Assembly (NCBI RefSeq): GCF_003722335.1
Contig: NZ_CP026100.1
Coordinates: 1,958,001-2,022,000, forward strand
Origin: Caulobacter flavus
Lineage (GTDB): Bacteria > Pseudomonadota > Alphaproteobacteria > Caulobacterales > Caulobacteraceae
Reading direction: 5' to 3'
Length of the DNA stretch: 64,000 nt
In this document: in pieces, positions 60,181-64,000 of the stretch
Numbering within the stretch: position 1 is the first letter of the stretch
Layout: each line of letters opens with the position of its first letter
The notes under the pieces: model-generated
Database searches by the model: none
What the model was told of the DNA's origin: nothing
What the model saw: the letters and a program-made list of their open reading frames with translations, nothing else
Made by a program: the position numbers and the translations under genes

Positions 60181-62814
60181 ATGAACAATTTCGCCAAGAC
60201 GCTTCTGGTCGGCGCGGCCGCCGCGGCCCTGACCGCCTGCGGGGGCGGGGGCGGGGGCGGCGGCGGCGGCGGTCCGTCGACCGGCGTGACCACGCCCACC
60301 CCGCCGACCACCACCACCCCGCCGCCGATCACCCCGACGGTCATGCTGCTGTCGCCGCTGGCGGCGATCACCGACCTCGAAACGCGGGCGACGGCCGGCG
60401 GTCAGCTGAACAATTTCCAGATCTCCGATCCCGACGCCCCCAACGCGACCAAGTACGCGGAAATGAACATCGACGGCGACGAGACCGTTCGCCTGCAGTT
60501 CGCCAACAACAACCTGTCGATCAACCTGTCCGGAAGGCCGGCCGAGTACGCCGAAGGCATTCGCTCCACCGGCAGCTACACCACCGAAGGCGGGCGTCAG
60601 GTCAGCCGGCAGATCGTCACCAGGGGGTGGAGCGACGTGAAAATGCCGGCCCTCGAGGAGGGGGCAGGTTCGGTCGGGCTGAGCACCGGCGACGCCCCCG
60701 ACTGGGTGAGACCGATCACCTGGAGCTCGATCACCGCGGACGAGGGGCGGATCTGGGGTTTCGGCATGCTCGGCGACCTGGCGACGGGCATCCCCACCAC
60801 CGGCGTCGCCCGCTTCCGGGGCGAGGCGCTGGGCTCGGCCGACGGGGCGTTCCGCAGCGGCGGGCTGAACCAGCCGTTCTCCGCCAGCGCCGGGGTCGAC
60901 ATCGACTTCTCGACCGGCAAGGTGCGCGGCGGGCTCGAGGACTTCAGCACCTACTATGAGCTCGCTTTCCCGTTCTACACGCTGGACTTCAATTTCGAGG
61001 CCAACCTGGTCGACGGCAAGTTCGCCGCGACCGCCATCGAGGCGCCCTTCCAGACCGGCGAGAAGGGCTCCGTCTTCGGCCAGCTCTACGGCCAGGGATC
61101 CGACCTCGAGGTCGGCGCGACGTTCAGCGTGACCTATGCCAACACCAAGCTGGCGGGCATGTTCGTCGCTGGCCGGCCGACCAGCAACTTCCTGTCGGGG
61201 ACCGACCCGACCACCCTGCGCCCGTCGCTGGTCAACCTGACCTCGTCAACGGCCGGCTGGACCCGGACCAGCTACAACCAGAACAACATCGAGCTGGGCG
61301 GCAACAACGAGTCTCTGACCTTCACGCCCGGCGCCTTCGGCGGTTCGGACGACAGCTACCGCCTCTACTTCGACAACGGCGCGGAGATGATCCTGCAGGA
61401 CTTCGACGGCAGCCACTACAAGGGTGACCGCTATGTCGACACGCCGCGCCCGTCGACGACCGGCACGCGCTACCTGCGGGTCGAGACCTGGACCAACGTC
61501 CAGACCCTCAACCGCTGGGAGCTGGGCGTCCAGAGCGACAAGGCCTGGATCCGGCCGGCCTACGTCCAGGCCCTGGAATATGTGAACGCCGGCATCTCGC
61601 CGGGCGTGACGCACCGGGCCTACATGACCACCGGCCTGCGCTCGACGGCGCTGCCCGCGACCGGCTCGGCCCGCTACAAGGGCGACGCCGTCGGCACGAT
61701 CGCCAACACCAGCACCGGGGCGACCTACACCACCAGCGGGACCGGCGTGGTCGACGTGTTCTTCGGCACGGGCCAGGTGAAGGGCGGCATCGGCTCGCTG
61801 GTGATCACCGGCCAGGACGGCTTCACCGTTCCGACCCCGGCAGGGACCCCGACCCTGATCACCTTCAGCGGCGCGCTGAACGCCAACCGGGCCTTCGACG
61901 CCACGGTCGATCCGCAGAAGCTGGGCCTGACCGGCCAGGTGCGCGGCGACTTCTACGGTCCCGACGCCGCCGAGCTGGGCGCGATCTACAACATCAACCT
62001 TCCCGGCTACGGCGCCATGGCCGGCATGCTGGTCGGCGCCCGCAACCCGGTCCCGGCCAGCATCGGCTATTCGGCCACGACCTTCTCGTCGGCGGCCGGG
62101 GCGGCCAACTACGCCGTCAGCGCCGAGCCGCTGACCGGCCTGGCGGTCGAGTGGCGCCGCAACTCGCCGTTCGGCCAGGGCGACACCTTGCGCCTGGACA
62201 TGACCGCCGGCGGCCAGTCGCTGAACGACAGCTATGCCGGCCGGGCGGTGTCGTACAACGACTATCCCTACGGCGTGAACGCGGCGCGCAGCACCACCGA
62301 GGTCGTCGCCTTCGACGGGGCCAAGGGCCTGGTCGAGATGATGTACCGGGTGTCGGGCGTCGACCTGCGCTACGCCAGCGTGGCCGGCTGGCGCTCCACC
62401 GACTCGCGCGCCTCGCATTTCGTGGCCCTGGGCCAGCGGGCCACCGACGTCCCGCAGACCGGCAAGGCCGAGTACCAGGGCGTGGTCTCGGCTACCTACA
62501 ACGACAACAACTACGCCCTCCCGACGACGGGCAAGGTGGCGATGACGGTGGACTTCGCGGCCGCGTCGCTGACGGGGTCGACCTCCGGCCTGGCGATCAA
62601 CTCGGGCCGGCCCGATCCGAACTTCAGCTTCAAGGCCTCGATCGCCAACGCCGAGTTCTCGGGCGACTTCGCCAACGCCGACAACACCCTGTCGGGACCG
62701 GTCAAGGGCCTGTTCGCCGGTCCGGGCGCGCCCGAGGCGGTGGGGACGTTCAACGCGACCAAGGCCCCGGCCGGAACCACCTACACCGGCGGCTTCGTGG
62801 CGGTGAAGAAGTAG
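60181..62814 (+). CDS. Three-lobed TbpB-like surface lipoprotein, probable Slam cargo
   Basis: An 877-residue lipoprotein. The signal ends in the lipobox ALTAC (Cys20), followed at once by eleven glycines and a Pro/Thr-rich linker. Three repeated lobes follow (about 60-345, 346-626, 627-877). Each has a TTGVARFRG-like strand (residues ~205, ~492, ~759), a CGG-like DFSTGKVRGG/FGTGQVKGG/FAAASLTGS element, and ends with G-x-FxGpxAxExG...maGxfvg, the barrel ending of transferrin-binding protein B lobes. TbpB has two lobes; three is unusual. Ligand unknown: no TbpA-like receptor or heme gene is adjacent. It is probably surface-exposed through the Slam-like partner. Confidence 0.82.
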   Translation: MNNFAKTLLVGAAAAALTACGGGGGGGGGGGPSTGVTTPTPPTTTTPPPITPTVMLLSPLAAITDLETRATAGGQLNNFQISDPDAPNATKYAEMNIDGDETVRLQFANNNLSINLSGRPAEYAEGIRSTGSYTTEGGRQVSRQIVTRGWSDVKMPALEEGAGSVGLSTGDAPDWVRPITWSSITADEGRIWGFGMLGDLATGIPTTGVARFRGEALGSADGAFRSGGLNQPFSASAGVDIDFSTGKVRGGLEDFSTYYELAFPFYTLDFNFEANLVDGKFAATAIEAPFQTGEKGSVFGQLYGQGSDLEVGATFSVTYANTKLAGMFVAGRPTSNFLSGTDPTTLRPSLVNLTSSTAGWTRTSYNQNNIELGGNNESLTFTPGAFGGSDDSYRLYFDNGAEMILQDFDGSHYKGDRYVDTPRPSTTGTRYLRVETWTNVQTLNRWELGVQSDKAWIRPAYVQALEYVNAGISPGVTHRAYMTTGLRSTALPATGSARYKGDAVGTIANTSTGATYTTSGTGVVDVFFGTGQVKGGIGSLVITGQDGFTVPTPAGTPTLITFSGALNANRAFDATVDPQKLGLTGQVRGDFYGPDAAELGAIYNINLPGYGAMAGMLVGARNPVPASIGYSATTFSSAAGAANYAVSAEPLTGLAVEWRRNSPFGQGDTLRLDMTAGGQSLNDSYAGRAVSYNDYPYGVNAARSTTEVVAFDGAKGLVEMMYRVSGVDLRYASVAGWRSTDSRASHFVALGQRATDVPQTGKAEYQGVVSATYNDNNYALPTTGKVAMTVDFAAASLTGSTSGLAINSGRPDPNFSFKASIANAEFSGDFANADNTLSGPVKGLFAGPGAPEAVGTFNATKAPAGTTYTGGFVAVKK

Positions 62815-62838
62815 GGAGCGCCGGCTCCCCGCAAGAAG

Positions 62839-62874
62839 AAGGGCGCGCCAGGCAAGGCCCGGCGCGCCCTTTTC
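62839..62874. terminator. Terminator between convergent genes
   Basis: Stem AAGGGCGCGCC / GGCGCGCCCTT with an 11-base loop and a T-run on the + strand side; the symmetry allows use from both sides. Confidence 0.85.
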
Positions 62875-62893
62875 GTTTTCAGGTCGGCTCGGC

Positions 62894-63550
62894 TCAGAAG
62901 CCGAAGCGCACGCCGACCAGGGCGCCGGCGCTCGACAGGTCGAACTTCGACTTGCTGTCGCCGCCCGAGGTGCTGGTCTCGACGCGGATCGGGCCGACGC
63001 GCTGGTAGCGGGCCTCGGCGAACAGCGAGACGCGGGGCGAGACCGCGACGCTGGCGCCGGCGATCGCCTGCAGGGTCAGGGCCGAGCCCTTGTCGTCGAG
63101 CAGGCCGTCGTCGATCTTGACCGAGGCCGCGCCGATGCCCGCGCCCAGATAGGGCTTCACCGGGCCGTTGACCGGGAAGTCGTAGTAGGCGTTCAGGTCG
63201 AGGCTGATGGTCTGGGCCTTGTCGCCTTCGAAGGTCTGCGACAGCGGACCCACGCGGACGGTGGTCTCGATGTCCTGGCTGCGGTAGCCGACGGCCAGCT
63301 CGGCGCGCCAGTTGCCTTCCAGCGACGCGCCCCAGGCGCCGGCGAACTGGACGTTGGCGTCGAGGTCGCCTTCGACGCGGCCGCCGGTGAAGCCGTAGTC
63401 GTAGTCGCTCTTGCCGATGTAGCCGGCGGCGACCGAGACGTACTGGCCCTTGGGAGCGGCGGCCGGCGCCTTGGCCGGCTTGGCGTCCTGGGCGCAGGCG
63501 ACGCCGGCGACGGCGAGCGCGGCGACGGCCGTGCTGATGAACAAGCGCAT
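62894..63550 (-). CDS. Small outer-membrane beta-barrel protein
   Basis: A 218-residue protein with a signal peptide (MRLFISTAVAALAVAGVACAQD). The mature chain alternates as an eight-stranded barrel of the opacity/OmpA-like type (GQYVSVAAGYIGKSDYDYGFTGG..., AELAVGYRSQDIE, DLNAYYDFPVNGPVKPYLGAGIGA, LFAEARYQRVG) and ends ALVGVRFGF with terminal Phe, the BAM recognition pattern. A Lys/Ala/Pro spacer follows the signal. It is convergent with the TbpB-like gene. Specific function is not assignable. Confidence 0.88.
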   Translation of the reverse strand: MRLFISTAVAALAVAGVACAQDAKPAKAPAAAPKGQYVSVAAGYIGKSDYDYGFTGGRVEGDLDANVQFAGAWGASLEGNWRAELAVGYRSQDIETTVRVGPLSQTFEGDKAQTISLDLNAYYDFPVNGPVKPYLGAGIGAASVKIDDGLLDDKGSALTLQAIAGASVAVSPRVSLFAEARYQRVGPIRVETSTSGGDSKSKFDLSSAGALVGVRFGF

Positions 63551-63723
63551 GAAGTGAAATCCCCCAATAGGTACACGTCCGGGTTGGACGCGTCCGGCGA
63601 TAGGGGGTAAAGTGACGGCTGTAAACTGACGCCCCGAGCAAGCTTGACTGTTTGTCGCCGACTATTGCACGGGCGCAACATTTGGTTGCGTGGCGGTCAT
63701 TTCTTCAACCGTGGCGCGGGCGG

Positions 63724-64000
63724 TCAGCCGGCGATGGCCTCGCGCTTTTCCTCCAGCATCAGCCAGTCTTCCTCGGCCTGGGCCAGGTCGGCGCGGGCCT
63801 TGTCGAGGGCCTTCATGATCTTGTCGAAGCCGGCCGGATCGCGGGCGTAGAGGTTGGGGTCGTCCAGCTTCTTCTCCAGGTCGCCGAGGATCTTGGGAGA
63901 ATTGGCGATCAGGGCCTCGCACTCCTCCAGCCGGCGCTGGTCCTTGTAGGACAGCTTGGTGGTCTTCTTCGGAGCGGCGGGCGCGGCCGGGGCGGGCTTG
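63724..64000 (-). CDS. ABC-F family ATPase, C-terminal end (partial)
   Basis: The gene continues beyond the window. The visible 91 codons read ...KPAPAAPAAPKKTTKLSYKDQRRLEE... followed by a coiled coil with NLYARDPAGFDKIMKALDKA and DWLMLEEKRE to the stop at 63724. This is the C-terminal coiled-coil extension of Uup-type ABC-F translation or recombination factors: the KLSYKDQ-LE start and the DPxLY-ARDPAxF motif are characteristic. The ATPase cassettes lie outside the window, so the subgroup cannot be confirmed. Confidence 0.8.
   Translation of the reverse strand, partial: KPAPAAPAAPKKTTKLSYKDQRRLEECEALIANSPKILGDLEKKLDDPNLYARDPAGFDKIMKALDKARADLAQAEEDWLMLEEKREAIAG

Overview
The window is GC-rich alphaproteobacterial chromosome, most likely from Caulobacter or a close relative in the Caulobacteraceae. 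The grounds are the trmD-rplS and leuCDB neighbourhoods, paired chemoreceptors with tandem HAMP domains, TonB-receptor-driven polysaccharide use, a FixK-type box, and promoters resembling the Caulobacter housekeeping consensus. I see no rRNA, tRNA, CRISPR array, insertion sequence or prophage. At least six families of palindromic intergenic repeats are scattered through it.

Layout. 1-11.1 kb is housekeeping: hemF, two tandem small secreted proteins, a membrane-anchored serine protease with a DUF350 membrane protein, rlmN, trmD-rplS, a small secreted calcium-loop protein, and leuC-leuD-(ABM monooxygenase)-leuB. 11.1-15.5 kb has a chemoreceptor, a DUF2336 protein whose 3' end looks frameshifted, and a proline-rich exported protein. 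15.8-18.5 kb is an NMT1/SsuA-type ABC importer. 18.7-26.6 kb holds a secreted protein and three paralogous MASE1-type hybrid histidine kinases. 26.7-29.5 kb is one large KAP-family NTPase with an unusual N-terminus.

29.7-44.6 kb mixes carbohydrate genes with signalling genes. It has a GH127 arabinofuranosidase and a GH2 beta-galactosidase, each preceded by the same 13-bp palindromic site. Between them lie a divergent pair under a FixK/FNR box, a second chemoreceptor with a small coupled gene, an orphan histidine kinase, and a TetR/SDR divergent pair. 44.7-47.5 kb is a hipBA toxin-antitoxin pair with four palindromic operators, plus a MarR-GNAT regulator. 47.7-57.5 kb is an alginate/uronate utilisation locus: PL17 oligoalginate lyase, hexuronate-type MFS transporter, SDR reductase, CE12-like esterase, TonB-dependent receptor and GntR/FCD regulator, with clustered TGGTCTGA half-sites in the promoters. 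57.7-64 kb holds small exported proteins, a degenerate nuclease-like protein, a Slam-like outer-membrane protein with a three-lobed TbpB-like lipoprotein, a small outer-membrane barrel, and the end of an ABC-F gene.

The strongest candidates for something undescribed are the KAP protein (macro-like plus Clp-N-like N-terminus, possible small RNA beside it), the Slam/three-lobed lipoprotein pair, the FixK-box pair with its two-member small-protein family, and the half-site array of the alginate locus. All functional assignments are from reading the sequence; no database search was run.
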